Positions 45,112-57,396 of a stretch of 64,000 nt of DNA are shown here, piece by piece. The translations under genes and the position numbers were made by a program. The stretch's first letter is position 1. Each line of letters opens with the position of its first letter. Origin of the DNA: Candidatus Krumholzibacteriia bacterium (GTDB lineage: Bacteria > Krumholzibacteriota > Krumholzibacteriia > WVZY01 > JAKEHA01); NCBI GenBank assembly GCA_029865265.1, contig JAOUHG010000012.1, forward strand, positions 30,484 to 94,483. The letters run 5' to 3'. A model generated the notes under the pieces. The model did no database searches. It was not told the origin of the DNA and was given only the letters and a program-made list of their open reading frames with translations.

Positions 45112-48100
45112 TTACTTGAGGAGAACCATCTTGCGCGTCCGGGCGACGCCGCCCGTAACGAGCTTGTAGAAATACACGCCGCTCGCAACGCGCGCGCCGC
45201 TCTGGGCGCGTCCGTCCCAGGTGACGGTGTGCGCGCCGGCCTCGCGCGTCTCGTCCAGCAGTGTACGCACGAGGCGGCCGGCCACGTCGTAGACCGCCAG
45301 CGTCGTCGCCCCGCGTTGCGCCAGCGAAAACGCAATGCTGGTCTGCGGGTTGAAAGGGTTGGGGACGTTCGCATCCAGGCGCGTGACCCGGGGAGCACCG
45401 CTGGCCGGCGTGGGAGCGCCCACCGCTCCGAACTGGCTGAGGATGTCGTAGAGCAGGTCCGCCCGGTCGGAGACCCCGTCGTTGTCGTCGTCGCGCACGT
45501 AGATGAAGCTGAAGCCGCTCATCGTCACGCGGGCATTGCCCACGATATTGCGCAGCAGGGCGCCGTTGGCCGACGCGGCGGTGCCGGCACCATAGGTAAT
45601 TTCGTTCACGGTGGTGCCCTGGGGCGCCATCACGTCGAAGTCGTTCAGGAGCGGACAGCTACCGTGGATGACGAATGTGGGGTCGCTGGCGCCGCCGCCA
45701 CCCCACGCGCCCGCCACCGCGCTTCCCACGGGCGAGATGCCATAGGACGGCCAGTGGTTGCCGGTGGTGAGGTTGAAGGGCAGGTAAGTGCCACGGAACG
45801 TCATCGCATCGCCACCGCTGTAGCCGGAAAGCTGCGATGGGACATCGTCGCCGCACAGGTACATCCCGCCGTTGGGCGTTAGATTGGCGAGGAACAAATT
45901 GATCAACCGGTAGTCGTTGGTCTTCTCCGGGAAACCGCTTCCGTCGCCGAGTGTGGTCGGGAGATCACCGCAATCCCACAGGATGATCCGGTAGGAGGGA
46001 ACCAGCTGGGAAATGTCTCTCACGCGCCCGGCCGGCCGGTTGGATACCTGCGAGGTGGGCCCGCGGATGTCGTAGCGGTCGATCTGCCGGCCGATGTGCA
46101 TGGCGGCGAACGCGGTCTCCCAGTAGGGTTGCGCGCCGCGGCCGTCCATTCCGTCCACGTAGAGGATGTCGCCGCCGTTCGCCACCCCGCCGGCGGGGAG
46201 AATGGTGAACTCGGAGGGGTCCGCCGCCGCCTGGTTGCGGTCATCGCTGGCGAGCGCCAGGTTGGAGCCGAACGCCACCGTCTCCTGGCCGATGGCATTC
46301 TTTGCCGAGTAGAAGAAGAATATCGTGTCGCCGGACTCGAAGAGGTTGTCGTTGAGATCGACGCAGTAGCGGTCGGGCGCCGGGTCACCATTCACGCGGC
46401 AGGAGTCCAGGCGCACGCATGTCCATGGCGTCCCCTTGCCGTCCGTCCATGAACCCACCACCGGCCAGCGCGTGCTGTTCTGCGTGAGGCCCGCGCCGAC
46501 CTTGGCGGATTGCCCCTGCGGAAACACCGAGACGTAGCAGTACACCGCCGGGCCGCCCGCTCCCGCATCGAGCCCCATGCCGTGGGTCAGGTCATACACC
46601 GTCACCACCGAGGAGTCGCCGGGGATGATGCTGTTCACGTGGTTGCCGGGCGCGATGTCGTTGGCCATGTCGGCGCGCGCGCGCCCGGCGCCGGGTCCCA
46701 CGATCTCCTCGAAAGCATCCTGGAACTGGTCGATGTCGCGAATACTCCACTGCGGGCCGTTGCTGTCCACGCGGTACACCTTGACGTTGTCGTAGAGCGG
46801 CGCGTGCGAGTGGCACTGGCCCGAGCCAAAGGTGCCGCACCACACCCGGCACATGTCGACCGCACCCAGTGAGACCTGCATCTCGGTGGCGGTGCCGGTA
46901 TTGACGAAGGGCGCAATGAACTCAATCTGACGCGTCCACCCGCTCGGGTAATAGAAATACACAATGGGATCGATCCAGGGCCGCGGACATCCCTCCACGA
47001 TGGGACGCACCGACCAGGTGGGAAACACCAGCGCCTCACCGGGGAAGTCGTTGTACTGCAGGTATTCGAGGATCAGCGTACTGCCGGATTGAGACAGATC
47101 GATGGGCGGCGACCAGATCTCGTTGTGGAAGTACTGACCGGCCGCGTTGACATAGGGAATGGTCTTCTGCGACGGGAACCCCGCGCAACTGTAGTCGGAC
47201 GTGGACCCCACGAAGAACGCCCACATGCAGCTCACGTCGAGCGTGCAGCCGTCGCCCTGGTTCTGCAGGACGCCGGCGCCACTTACCAGGCTGGCGAACA
47301 GCCCGTAGGCGGAATTGCAGGAGATCCAGTCATCGGACGATGTGGCGCCCACCGCCTCGTCCTCGAAGTCCTCCAGTGCGAGGCCCTCAACGTCCAGGCT
47401 GTCGATGTGCACGGCACCCTCGGTGTCCCACAGGCCGTCCTCGTCGGACCAGGCGCCGTCCGACCAGAAGCTCAGGCGCACGCGCACACTCGACGCGCCA
47501 CCCACGTCATAGGCCTGGTTGATGGACAGGCTCTCAGTGCCGTCCCACACCTGGATGCCGCCATCCAGGTGCACCCACCCCGCGTCGTTGTTGCAGTCGG
47601 TGGTGTAGTGGAGGAGCACCGCGTCGTAGGACGGCTCGGTGTCGAGGCGCATCTGGAAGGACACATCGAGATCGCCGCTCACGGGGATGCACGTCTTCGT
47701 GCACCAGGCCTGGACCCAGTTGTTTCCGTAGCCGGGGAGCGTCTGGTACGAGCAGAGTGGCCCCGTCGACGCGGGACGCGCACCGCACCACAGCGACTTG
47801 CTGCCGGCAAGCGGCCCGAAAAACAGCCCCGCATAGTCGTCCACGTGGAAGTACTCGCCGGTCTGGGCGGTCATGTCGACGGCGGTCCAGCCCTGCGAGG
47901 TACATCCGCCCGGACCGTCGAAGGTGGCGGTATACAGGTAGGTGGTGGACGCCGCTGCGGGCCGGAAGGGCGGCAGATCGGGTGAACGGTCGCTGGTGTA
48001 GGGTGCCAGCGGTGGAGCGCTGGATCGGGTTGGAAGGGGTGGTGGAGACGGCCTGCGCGCGAGAGCCGCCGCGGGCAGTAGAAGAGCGGCCACCAGGAGC

Positions 48101-48117
48101 CATGCTGTCTTTTTCAT
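45112..48117 (-). CDS. Large secreted protein with C-terminal FlgD-like Ig sorting domain
   Basis: A 1001-residue exported protein. The start at 48117 has a GGAGGTG ribosome-binding site and a signal peptide (KKTAWLLVAALLLPAAALA). A Pro-rich stretch follows, then a cysteine-rich MAM/jellyroll-like body (FDGPGGCTSQGWTAVD; many Asp and Cys). Around residues 680-870 is an alpha-beta segment starting ILYVDGMDGRG and continuing YRIILWDCGDLPTTLGDGSG. The last ~90 residues are a FlgD-like Ig domain typical of FCB-type C-terminal sorting: NVPNPFNPQTSIAFSLAQ, VYDVAGRLVRTLLD, SGVYFYKL, ending KMVLLK. Probably exported and surface-attached or released; the function of the body is unknown. Confidence 0.82.
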   Translation of the reverse strand: MKKTAWLLVAALLLPAAALARRPSPPPLPTRSSAPPLAPYTSDRSPDLPPFRPAAASTTYLYTATFDGPGGCTSQGWTAVDMTAQTGEYFHVDDYAGLFFGPLAGSKSLWCGARPASTGPLCSYQTLPGYGNNWVQAWCTKTCIPVSGDLDVSFQMRLDTEPSYDAVLLHYTTDCNNDAGWVHLDGGIQVWDGTESLSINQAYDVGGASSVRVRLSFWSDGAWSDEDGLWDTEGAVHIDSLDVEGLALEDFEDEAVGATSSDDWISCNSAYGLFASLVSGAGVLQNQGDGCTLDVSCMWAFFVGSTSDYSCAGFPSQKTIPYVNAAGQYFHNEIWSPPIDLSQSGSTLILEYLQYNDFPGEALVFPTWSVRPIVEGCPRPWIDPIVYFYYPSGWTRQIEFIAPFVNTGTATEMQVSLGAVDMCRVWCGTFGSGQCHSHAPLYDNVKVYRVDSNGPQWSIRDIDQFQDAFEEIVGPGAGRARADMANDIAPGNHVNSIIPGDSSVVTVYDLTHGMGLDAGAGGPAVYCYVSVFPQGQSAKVGAGLTQNSTRWPVVGSWTDGKGTPWTCVRLDSCRVNGDPAPDRYCVDLNDNLFESGDTIFFFYSAKNAIGQETVAFGSNLALASDDRNQAAADPSEFTILPAGGVANGGDILYVDGMDGRGAQPYWETAFAAMHIGRQIDRYDIRGPTSQVSNRPAGRVRDISQLVPSYRIILWDCGDLPTTLGDGSGFPEKTNDYRLINLFLANLTPNGGMYLCGDDVPSQLSGYSGGDAMTFRGTYLPFNLTTGNHWPSYGISPVGSAVAGAWGGGGASDPTFVIHGSCPLLNDFDVMAPQGTTVNEITYGAGTAASANGALLRNIVGNARVTMSGFSFIYVRDDDNDGVSDRADLLYDILSQFGAVGAPTPASGAPRVTRLDANVPNPFNPQTSIAFSLAQRGATTLAVYDVAGRLVRTLLDETREAGAHTVTWDGRAQSGARVASGVYFYKLVTGGVARTRKMVLLK

Positions 48118-48166
48118 GGCACACCTCCAGGTCGGCTGGTTGCGCGGCGCTCGGTCGGCTGGAAGA

Positions 48167-48195
48167 ATTGTACACCCGTTGCGGGTGGGTGTGAA
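48167..48195 (-). promoter_or_regulatory. Promoter of the FlgD-tailed gene, with spacer palindrome
   Basis: Minus strand: TTCACA (48195-48190, 5/6), a 17-bp spacer, TACAAT (48172-48167, 5/6). The spacer contains CACCC-N5-GGGTG (48187-48173). Transcription would start near 48160, giving a leader of about 43 nt. It lies in the 86-bp gap after metH, so this gene has its own promoter. Confidence 0.7.
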
Positions 48196-48203
48196 GCGCG
48201 GAA

Positions 48204-51917
<3,714 letters not shown>

Positions 51918-51954
51918 GCGGTGGATATTCGGATCGAATGCATTACCTCGGTTG

Positions 51955-51981
51955 GGACCAGCAGGGTCCGTGCCATCTATT
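51955..51981 (+). promoter_or_regulatory. Weak divergent promoter / hairpin facing the LpxL-like gene
   Basis: An inverted repeat GGACC-N5-GGTCC (51955-51969) lies in the metH leader. On the plus strand it overlaps a possible TTGGGA (51952-51957)-18-TCTATT (51976-51981) promoter, whose -10 overlaps the metH -10 on the other strand. Low certainty. Confidence 0.28.
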
Positions 51982-52007
51982 CTAGGGGGCCGGTGGCGGC
52001 CCGTCAA
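51979..52007 (-). promoter_or_regulatory. metH promoter (sigma70-like) with spacer palindrome
   Basis: Minus strand: TTGACG (52007-52002), a 17-bp spacer, TAGAAT (51984-51979). The spacer includes GGGCCG-CCAC-CGGCCC, a perfect 6-bp-arm inverted repeat that starts in the last base of the -35. Transcription should begin near 51972, about 55 nt before the GTG at 51917. Confidence 0.75.
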
Positions 52008-52042
52008 GAACGGGTGCTTGTTCCCCCGGCCCGGGGCGGGTA

Positions 52043-52942
52043 ATGTGGTGGGGCTCCTTCCGTCACGGACCCATGATCCAGGCCATTCCTTACCATCTGG
52101 GCGCGTTCTTCGCGCGTTTCCTGCCCGACGCCATCAGCCGGGCCATCGCCTGGACGCTGGGTGAGGCCAACTGGCTGCTTCGTCCCCGGACGCGGCGCCT
52201 GCTGGACGAGAATTTCCGCATCATCCACCCGGAATGGACGGCGGCCCAGCGCCGGCGGGCGGGGCGGCGCACCGTGCACCACTTCGCGCAGAGCATCCGC
52301 CTCTTCCTGCAGATGCCGTTCCTGGATCCGGACGCGCTGTTCGCCCGTTGCGACGTGAGCGCGCTGCGCGCGGAGATCGACCGGCTCGGGGGCGACCGGC
52401 CCTTCATCGTGGCGTCCGCGCACGTGGGGCCGTGGGAGTTGGGGGGCTACTGCCTGGCGCGCATGGGGCATGCGGTGCACACCGTGGCGCTGGACCACCC
52501 CACGCGGCAGGTGACCGACTTCTACAGCGCACGCCGCGAGTACCTGGGTATCCACGCGCACCCCATGGGTGAGTCGTTCATGACCCTCAAGGAGGCGATG
52601 GACCGCGGGGAATCCGTCGCACTGCTGGTGGACCGATCCTACGGGAAGGCCAAGAAGCGCTTTGCCATTTTCGGGGTGGAGAGCGAGTTTCCCCTGGGGC
52701 ACCTGGTGCTGTCGGCGCGATGCAACGCACCGGTGATCACGGGCGCGCTTGTGTTTGACGGGCGTGACCGCTTCAAGTACGTTCACGGCGGCACACACCT
52801 CCCCGAGGACAACGAAGACGAGTTCGAGAAGCTCGAACGCCTGCAGGAGCGGTGTCTGCGCGATCTGGAGCGGATCATTCGCGACTACACCGATCAGTGG
52901 TTCCACTTCATCCCGCTGGAGCGAACGGAAAGCAGTGGATAG
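52043..52942 (+). CDS. LpxL/HtrB-type lipid A acyltransferase
   Basis: A 299-residue member of the lysophospholipid acyltransferase/LpxL family. It has the catalytic HX4E in [18 protein letters not shown], then [38 protein letters not shown], and the late segment [13 protein letters not shown], which matches the usual QWFWFHRRW-like region. The N-terminus is amphipathic. The start is ATG 52043, or perhaps ATG 52073, since the ribosome-binding site is poor in both cases. It probably adds a secondary acyl chain to lipid A or a related glycolipid; that the host has LPS is supported by lapAB at 26342. Overlaps the next gene by 8 bp. Confidence 0.82.
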   Translation: MWWGSFRHGPMIQAIPYHLGAFFARFLPDAISRAIAWTLGEANWLLRPRTRRLLDENFRIIHPEWTAAQRRRAGRRTVHHFAQSIRLFLQMPFLDPDALFARCDVSALRAEIDRLGGDRPFIVASAHVGPWELGGYCLARMGHAVHTVALDHPTRQVTDFYSARREYLGIHAHPMGESFMTLKEAMDRGESVALLVDRSYGKAKKRFAIFGVESEFPLGHLVLSARCNAPVITGALVFDGRDRFKYVHGGTHLPEDNEDEFEKLERLQERCLRDLERIIRDYTDQWFHFIPLERTESSG

Positions 52943-53624
52943 CGCCGCACCCCTCGACGACCTCGCCGCCATCATCCCGGCCTACAACGCGGGCGCGCAT
53001 CTCGCCGCCGTGATCGACACGGTGTCGCGCTACGTGCCGCGCGGACGCATCGTGGTGGTCGATGACGGCTCTTCCGACGACACCCGCGCGGTGGCACAGC
53101 GCGCGGGCGTGGTGGTGGAGGTGCACCCGCAGAACCGCGGCAAGGGCGCGGCCATTCGCAGCGGTATTGCGCGTGCCGCCACGCTGGGCGTGACCTACGC
53201 CATCCTGCTCGACGCCGACGGGCAGCACAACCCCGACCAGATTCCCGCCTTCGTGGCCCGGGCGCGCGAGACCGGCGCCGACATGGTGGTGGGGAACCGG
53301 CTGGTGGATACCGGCAACATGCCCTGGCTGCGCCTGGTCACCAACCACGTGACCAGCGCGGTGGTGTCGGCCCTCGCGGGACAGAAGGTGCCGGATTCCC
53401 AGAACGGCTACCGCCTCATCCGCCTGGCGCTCTTCGCCCGCATCCCGCTCACCACCTCGCGCTACGAGATCGAGTCGGAAATGATCATCCGCGCCGGCCG
53501 CGCCGGGGGCAAGATTGCCTCGGTGCCGGTGCAGACCATCTACGGGGCGGAGAAGAGTTTCATCAATCCGTTTATCGACACGGGACGGTTTTTGCGGATG
53601 GTCGTCAAGTCGGTGTTCTGGTAG
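52935..53624 (+). CDS. Family 2 glycosyltransferase (dolichol-phosphate-mannose-synthase-like)
   Basis: A 229-residue GT-A enzyme with AIIPAYNAGAHLAAVID, VVVDDGSSDDT, the DXD motif in LLDADGQHNPDQIP, and SQNGYRLIRLALF. It has no long transmembrane tail, so it is a soluble or peripheral enzyme of the UDP-sugar/polyprenyl-phosphate glycosyltransferase type. The GTG at 52935 overlaps the acyltransferase stop. The pairing suggests a shared role in envelope glycolipid synthesis (inference). Confidence 0.85.
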   Translation: MDSAAPLDDLAAIIPAYNAGAHLAAVIDTVSRYVPRGRIVVVDDGSSDDTRAVAQRAGVVVEVHPQNRGKGAAIRSGIARAATLGVTYAILLDADGQHNPDQIPAFVARARETGADMVVGNRLVDTGNMPWLRLVTNHVTSAVVSALAGQKVPDSQNGYRLIRLALFARIPLTTSRYEIESEMIIRAGRAGGKIASVPVQTIYGAEKSFINPFIDTGRFLRMVVKSVFW

Positions 53625-53683
53625 ACTGCGGTCTCCGAAGACGAGAATCGAGCACGGCCGCCCGGGGTACGGCCGATGTCACG

Positions 53684-54433
53684 ATGCACAAGCGAATCCT
53701 CATTTCGAACGACGACGGTTTTGACGCGCGCGGCATCCAGGTGCTGGAGCGTGCGCTGCAGCCACTGGGAGACGTGTTCGTGGTGGCGCCGGACAGTGAG
53801 CAGAGCGCGAGCAGCCATTCGCTCACCATCCGGCGGCCCATCGATGTCAAGCGGGTGGACGATCATCACTACCGCGTCGTCGGCACGCCCACCGATTGCG
53901 TGGTGCTCGCGCTGCAGGTGATCCTGGACCGCCCGCCGGATCTCATCGTCTCGGGCATCAATCACGGCCCCAACATGGGCGAGGACGTGACCTACAGCGG
54001 AACCGTGGCGGTGGCGTTCGAGGGCACCATTCTGGGCGTGCCGTCGGTGGCCATCTCGGCGCTGCAGCGCAGCGTCGAGGACGAGGACGTCAATGGCCGG
54101 GTGGCGCGGCGCGTGGTGGAGCGCGCGCTCGAGTACGGGGTCCCGGCCGGAGCGCTGCTCAACGTGAACATCCCCAACCCGGAGAAGTCCCCGGTGAAGG
54201 GGCTGCGTTTCACCAAGCTGGGCTCGCGGCACTACGAAAACTTCATCGAACCGATCACGGCCGAACTCAAGACGCAGTACACCATCGGCGGCCGCGACCC
54301 GGTGTGGCGGGCGGATGACGGGACGGATATCGCAGCGGTGCGAATGGGGTTCGTGTCCATAACACCGCTGCACCTCGATCTCACCCACTACAAGGCCATC
54401 GTGGAGATGGAACGCTGGAGGTTCGAGCTATGA
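53684..54433 (+). CDS. surE: 5'/3'-nucleotidase SurE
   Basis: Survival protein that dephosphorylates nucleoside monophosphates and short polyphosphates. The 249-residue protein has the metal-binding ISNDDGFDARGIQ, VVAPDSEQSASSHSLT, SGINHGPNMGEDVTYSGTV and a C-terminal swapping arm. It is the first gene of a surE-pcm pair and overlaps pcm by ATGA. The 59-bp upstream gap contains CGGCCG twice (inverted/direct), but no clear promoter. Confidence 0.96.
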   Translation: MHKRILISNDDGFDARGIQVLERALQPLGDVFVVAPDSEQSASSHSLTIRRPIDVKRVDDHHYRVVGTPTDCVVLALQVILDRPPDLIVSGINHGPNMGEDVTYSGTVAVAFEGTILGVPSVAISALQRSVEDEDVNGRVARRVVERALEYGVPAGALLNVNIPNPEKSPVKGLRFTKLGSRHYENFIEPITAELKTQYTIGGRDPVWRADDGTDIAAVRMGFVSITPLHLDLTHYKAIVEMERWRFEL

Positions 54434-55128
54434 GGTGGCGCCAGTATCGAATCGCCCGGGAACGTATGGTGAGGGAGCACGTCTATGGCCGTGGGATCCG
54501 CGACCCGCGCGTGCTGGAGGCGATGCTGCGCGTGCCGCGGCACCTGTTCATCGACAAGGACGCGGGCAGCGAGGCCTACGCCAACCACTCCTACCCCATC
54601 GGCTTCCAGCAGACGATGTCACAGCCCTACATGGTGGCCTACCTCACCGAGAATCTCCGCCTGGAAGGCGAGGAACGCGTGCTCGAGGTGGGCACCGGTT
54701 CCGGTTACCACTGCGCGGTGCTCGCCAGCCTGTGCGCCGACGTGTACAGCGTCGAACGCGTCCCCGACCTGGCCGAGCGCGCCTCGTTTGCACTGCGCGA
54801 CCTGCTGTTCCAGAACGCACACATCCGCGTGGGTGACGGCGCCGACGGCTGGCCCGATGCCGCACCCTTCGACCGCGTGCTGCTGACCGCCGCCGCGGCC
54901 AGCGTGCCCAAGGCCCTGCTTGCGCAGCTGGCCGACGGGGGATTCCTGCTGGGCCCGGTGGCCCGCGGCGACGGCACCCAGGAAATCGTGCGCCTGACGC
55001 GCGAAGGCACCCGCTTCTCGGTGGAGCGCCTCATCGAGTGCTCGTTCGTGCCGCTGGTGCGCAGCGCCCGCGCACCGTCGGGCAGCATGCGGGAGCGGTC
55101 CGCCGTCGAAGGGGAGGCGCGTGGATAA
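54430..55128 (+). CDS. pcm: Protein-L-isoaspartate O-methyltransferase
   Basis: Methylates isoaspartyl residues and starts repair of aged proteins. The 232-residue protein has ISQPY-like MSQPYMVAYLTENLRL, the SAM-binding VLEVGTGSGYHCAVLASL, post-I SVERVPDLAERA and motif III (DRVLLTAAAASVPKALLAQL). Normal length, with a short Arg/Glu-rich tail. The surE-pcm order before a sigma factor mirrors the surE-pcm-(nlpD)-rpoS group of proteobacteria. It overlaps the next gene by 8 bp. Confidence 0.94.
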   Translation: MRWRQYRIARERMVREHVYGRGIRDPRVLEAMLRVPRHLFIDKDAGSEAYANHSYPIGFQQTMSQPYMVAYLTENLRLEGEERVLEVGTGSGYHCAVLASLCADVYSVERVPDLAERASFALRDLLFQNAHIRVGDGADGWPDAAPFDRVLLTAAAASVPKALLAQLADGGFLLGPVARGDGTQEIVRLTREGTRFSVERLIECSFVPLVRSARAPSGSMRERSAVEGEARG

Positions 55129-55627
55129 ACTCCTCGCGACGCTCTCCGGGTCCCCGCACGTCCTCACCACCTTCGTCCTGGCCATGCTGCCCGTCTCGGA
55201 GCTGCGGGGCGCGATTCCCTATGCGATGACGGTGGGGGGGATGTCCTGGCAGGAGGCGTTCGTGATCTCGGTGATCGGCAACTTCGTGCCGGTCATTCCC
55301 ATTCTCCTGCTCATCGGGCCCGTTTCGGAGTGGACGCGGCGCTGGCCCGCCTTCGATCGCTTCTTCACCTGGCTCTTCGAGCGGACGCGCCGCAAGGGGA
55401 AGATGATAGAGCGCTTCGAGGCCGTCGGGGTGTGCCTCTTCGTGGCCATTCCACTGCCCATGACCGGCGCCTGGACAGGCGCGGCGGCGGCGTTCGTCTT
55501 TGGCGTGCGCCCGCGCCTGGCGATTCCGGCCATTGCCGCCGGCATTCTGATCGCGGGGACCATCGTGACCCTCGTGGTGAACGGGGCCATCAGCTTCGTC
55601 GGGGTGCACGCCCCGGCGGCTCCGTGA
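55121..55627 (+). CDS. Small multidrug export-type membrane protein (COG2426)
   Basis: A 168-residue polytopic membrane protein with about four hydrophobic helices and the pattern VLAMLPVSELRGAIPYAM in its first part, as in the Sm_multidrug_ex family. The GKMIERFEAVGVCLFVAIPLP segment and a final hydrophobic stretch (IAAGILIAGTIVTLVV) fit. Despite the family name the substrate is unproven. The GTG at 55121 lies in the pcm end. In proteobacteria a different membrane gene lies between pcm and rpoS. Confidence 0.82.
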   Translation: MDKLLATLSGSPHVLTTFVLAMLPVSELRGAIPYAMTVGGMSWQEAFVISVIGNFVPVIPILLLIGPVSEWTRRWPAFDRFFTWLFERTRRKGKMIERFEAVGVCLFVAIPLPMTGAWTGAAAAFVFGVRPRLAIPAIAAGILIAGTIVTLVVNGAISFVGVHAPAAP

Positions 55628-55644
55628 GACGGGGAAGTATTGTA

Positions 55645-55672
55645 TTGATTCACCCACAAAACGTGTTAGTAT
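55645..55672 (+). promoter_or_regulatory. Promoter of the tRNA-Pro(CGG)-sigma unit
   Basis: TTGATT (55645-55650), a 16-bp spacer, TAGTAT (55667-55672, 4/6). The start would be near 55679, about 45 nt before the tRNA. A GC-rich CCCGGG repeat in the leader could fold. No terminator follows the tRNA. Confidence 0.55.
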
Positions 55673-55724
55673 GGCCCCACTTAGGTTGACCCGGGAGCGC
55701 CCCGGGCGGCCACCGGCAACGTGT

Positions 55725-55802
<78 letters not shown>

Positions 55803-55818
55803 TTTCTTCTTCCCACCC

Positions 55819-56694
55819 ATGAGCGACGAACGCGTGAATCCGGCACCGTTCGACGACGAGCGCGCCGAGCCGTCTTACGACATCCAGGCGCGGTACCTCG
55901 CGGAGATCGGCCGCTACCCATTGCTCACTCCCGAAGAGGAGATCGAGCTGGGCCGCCGCCTTGCCGAGGGCGACGAGGAGGCCAAGCGCCGCCTGGTCAT
56001 CTGTAACCTGCGCCTGGTGGTCACCATCGCCAAGCGCTACTCGCGCGGCAGCCAGACGCTGCTGGACCTCATCGAGGACGGCAACCTGGGATTGATCCGC
56101 GCCGCGGCAAAGTTCGACTATCGCAAGGGTTTTCGTTTCAGCACCTACGCCTCGTACTGGATCAAGCAGTCGATCAAGCGCGGTATCGCGAGCCAGTCGC
56201 GCGCCATCCGCATCCCGGTGCACATCTACCACCTGATCAACCGCTACATCCGCGCGGAGGAGGCACTGCGCAAGGACGGCAAGCCGACCGACGACGAGGC
56301 GATGTCCGAGGCGCTGGACGTGAGCGTGCGGCGGGTGAAGCTGGTGCGCACGCTGATCGTCGGCATCCGCGACGCGGACCCGGGGGCGAGCGCCGACGCG
56401 TTGCAACGCCTGGCCGCGGACCCGCAGAACCGCGGGCACGGCTCGCCGGAATCGATGGTCACCATGCAACTGGAGAACGAGGAGATGTCCAACCTCTTCG
56501 ACCGTTGCCTCAACGCGCGCGAACAGGAAGTGCTGACGCTGCGCTTTGGCCTGGATGACGGCGAACCCAAGACGCTGGGCGAGGCGGGGCGGCAGGTGGG
56601 TGTCTCACGCGAGCGCGTGCGTCAGATCGAGAAGCGCGCCCTGCAGAAGCTAAACCTGGTGCTCTCGGGCAAGCGCCGCGCCGCGGACAACTAG
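55819..56694 (+). CDS. RpoS-like group 2 sigma-70 factor
   Basis: A 291-residue sigma factor that lacks region 1.1. It has region 1.2 (YLAEIGRYPLLTPEEEIELG), region 2 (NLRLVVTIAKRYSRG, LLDLIEDGNLGLIRAAAKFD, FRFSTYASYWIKQSIKRGI), region 3 and region 4 (LGEAGRQVGVSRERVRQIEKRALQKL). The size and missing region 1.1 fit stress/stationary-type group 2 sigmas, and the surE-pcm neighbourhood supports an RpoS-like role, but that is inference. The ATG has no Shine-Dalgarno and sits 16 nt after tRNA-Pro(CGG). The name rpoS is not assigned because orthology cannot be shown here. Confidence 0.9.
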   Translation: MSDERVNPAPFDDERAEPSYDIQARYLAEIGRYPLLTPEEEIELGRRLAEGDEEAKRRLVICNLRLVVTIAKRYSRGSQTLLDLIEDGNLGLIRAAAKFDYRKGFRFSTYASYWIKQSIKRGIASQSRAIRIPVHIYHLINRYIRAEEALRKDGKPTDDEAMSEALDVSVRRVKLVRTLIVGIRDADPGASADALQRLAADPQNRGHGSPESMVTMQLENEEMSNLFDRCLNAREQEVLTLRFGLDDGEPKTLGEAGRQVGVSRERVRQIEKRALQKLNLVLSGKRRAADN

Positions 56695-56711
56695 CATCCA
56701 TGGAGACGGAG

Positions 56712-57233
56712 ATGATCGAACGCATTCGCGCCGCCATCCGCGACGTGCCGGACTTTCCCAAGCCGGGCATTCTGTTCAAGGACATCACCCCGGTGCTGAA
56801 CGACCCGGCGCTGTTCGGCGGCATCGTGGACGCGCTGGTGGCGCGGTACCGGCCCATGGGCATCGACCGCGTGGCGGCCATGGAGTCGCGCGGGTTCATC
56901 TTCGGCGCACCGCTGGCGACACGCCTCGGAGCGGGCTTCGTACCGCTACGCAAGTTCGGCAAACTGCCGCACACCACCGTGGCAGAGACCTTCGACCTGG
57001 AGTACGGTACCGAGACGCTCGAGATCCACACCGACGCGGTGCGTCCCGGCGAGAAGGTGCTGGTGGTGGACGACCTGCTGGCCACCGGGGGAACCGCGGT
57101 CGCCGCGATCAAGCTGATCGAGAAGACGGGCGGAAGCGTGGTCGAGCTGGCCTTCCTGGTGGAGCTCGCCTTTCTCGGTGGGCGGAGCCGCATCGACGGG
57201 GTTCCCGTTTATGCGATGATCCGTTACGATTAG
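56712..57233 (+). CDS. apt: Adenine phosphoribosyltransferase
   Basis: Salvages adenine to AMP with PRPP. About 173 residues with RDVPDFPKPGILFKDITP, ESRGFIFGAPLATRLG, VPLRKFGKLPHTTV and the PRPP-binding VLVVDDLLATGGTAVAAI. The ATG at 56712 has GGAG 6 nt upstream; the ATG at 56700 (four residues more) lacks one. The internal LAFLVELAFL is a short tandem of LAFL. It follows the sigma gene by 17 bp and leads into tRNA-Arg. Confidence 0.94.
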   Translation: MIERIRAAIRDVPDFPKPGILFKDITPVLNDPALFGGIVDALVARYRPMGIDRVAAMESRGFIFGAPLATRLGAGFVPLRKFGKLPHTTVAETFDLEYGTETLEIHTDAVRPGEKVLVVDDLLATGGTAVAAIKLIEKTGGSVVELAFLVELAFLGGRSRIDGVPVYAMIRYD

Positions 57234-57265
57234 CGCCCGCCGGGCGCGATGCATCCGGATCCGGT

Positions 57266-57342
57266 GGCCCCGTAGCTCAGATGGATAGAGCAGCGGTTTC
57301 CTAAACCGCGTGTCGGACGTTCGAATCGTCTCGGGGCCACCA
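57266..57342 (+). tRNA. tRNA-Arg (anticodon CCT)
   Basis: A 77-nt cloverleaf with encoded CCA. Acceptor GGCCCCG/CGGGGCC, D-arm GCTC/GAGC, anticodon stem GCGGT/ACCGC with loop TTCCTAA (anticodon CCT), T-arm GGACG-TTCGAAT-CGTCT, discriminator A. It reads AGG. No promoter is seen in the 32-bp gap after apt, so it is probably transcribed with the genes upstream. Confidence 0.96.
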
Positions 57343-57396
57343 TTTCTTTCTTGTTCCCATGGGTCTCTCTCAACACTGACCAAGGAGGTCTCTGCA

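Noticed and set aside
51918..52042. Cobalamin or SAM riboswitch before metH
   Set aside because: The transcript leader is only about 55 nt and shows no B12-box or SAM-riboswitch core.
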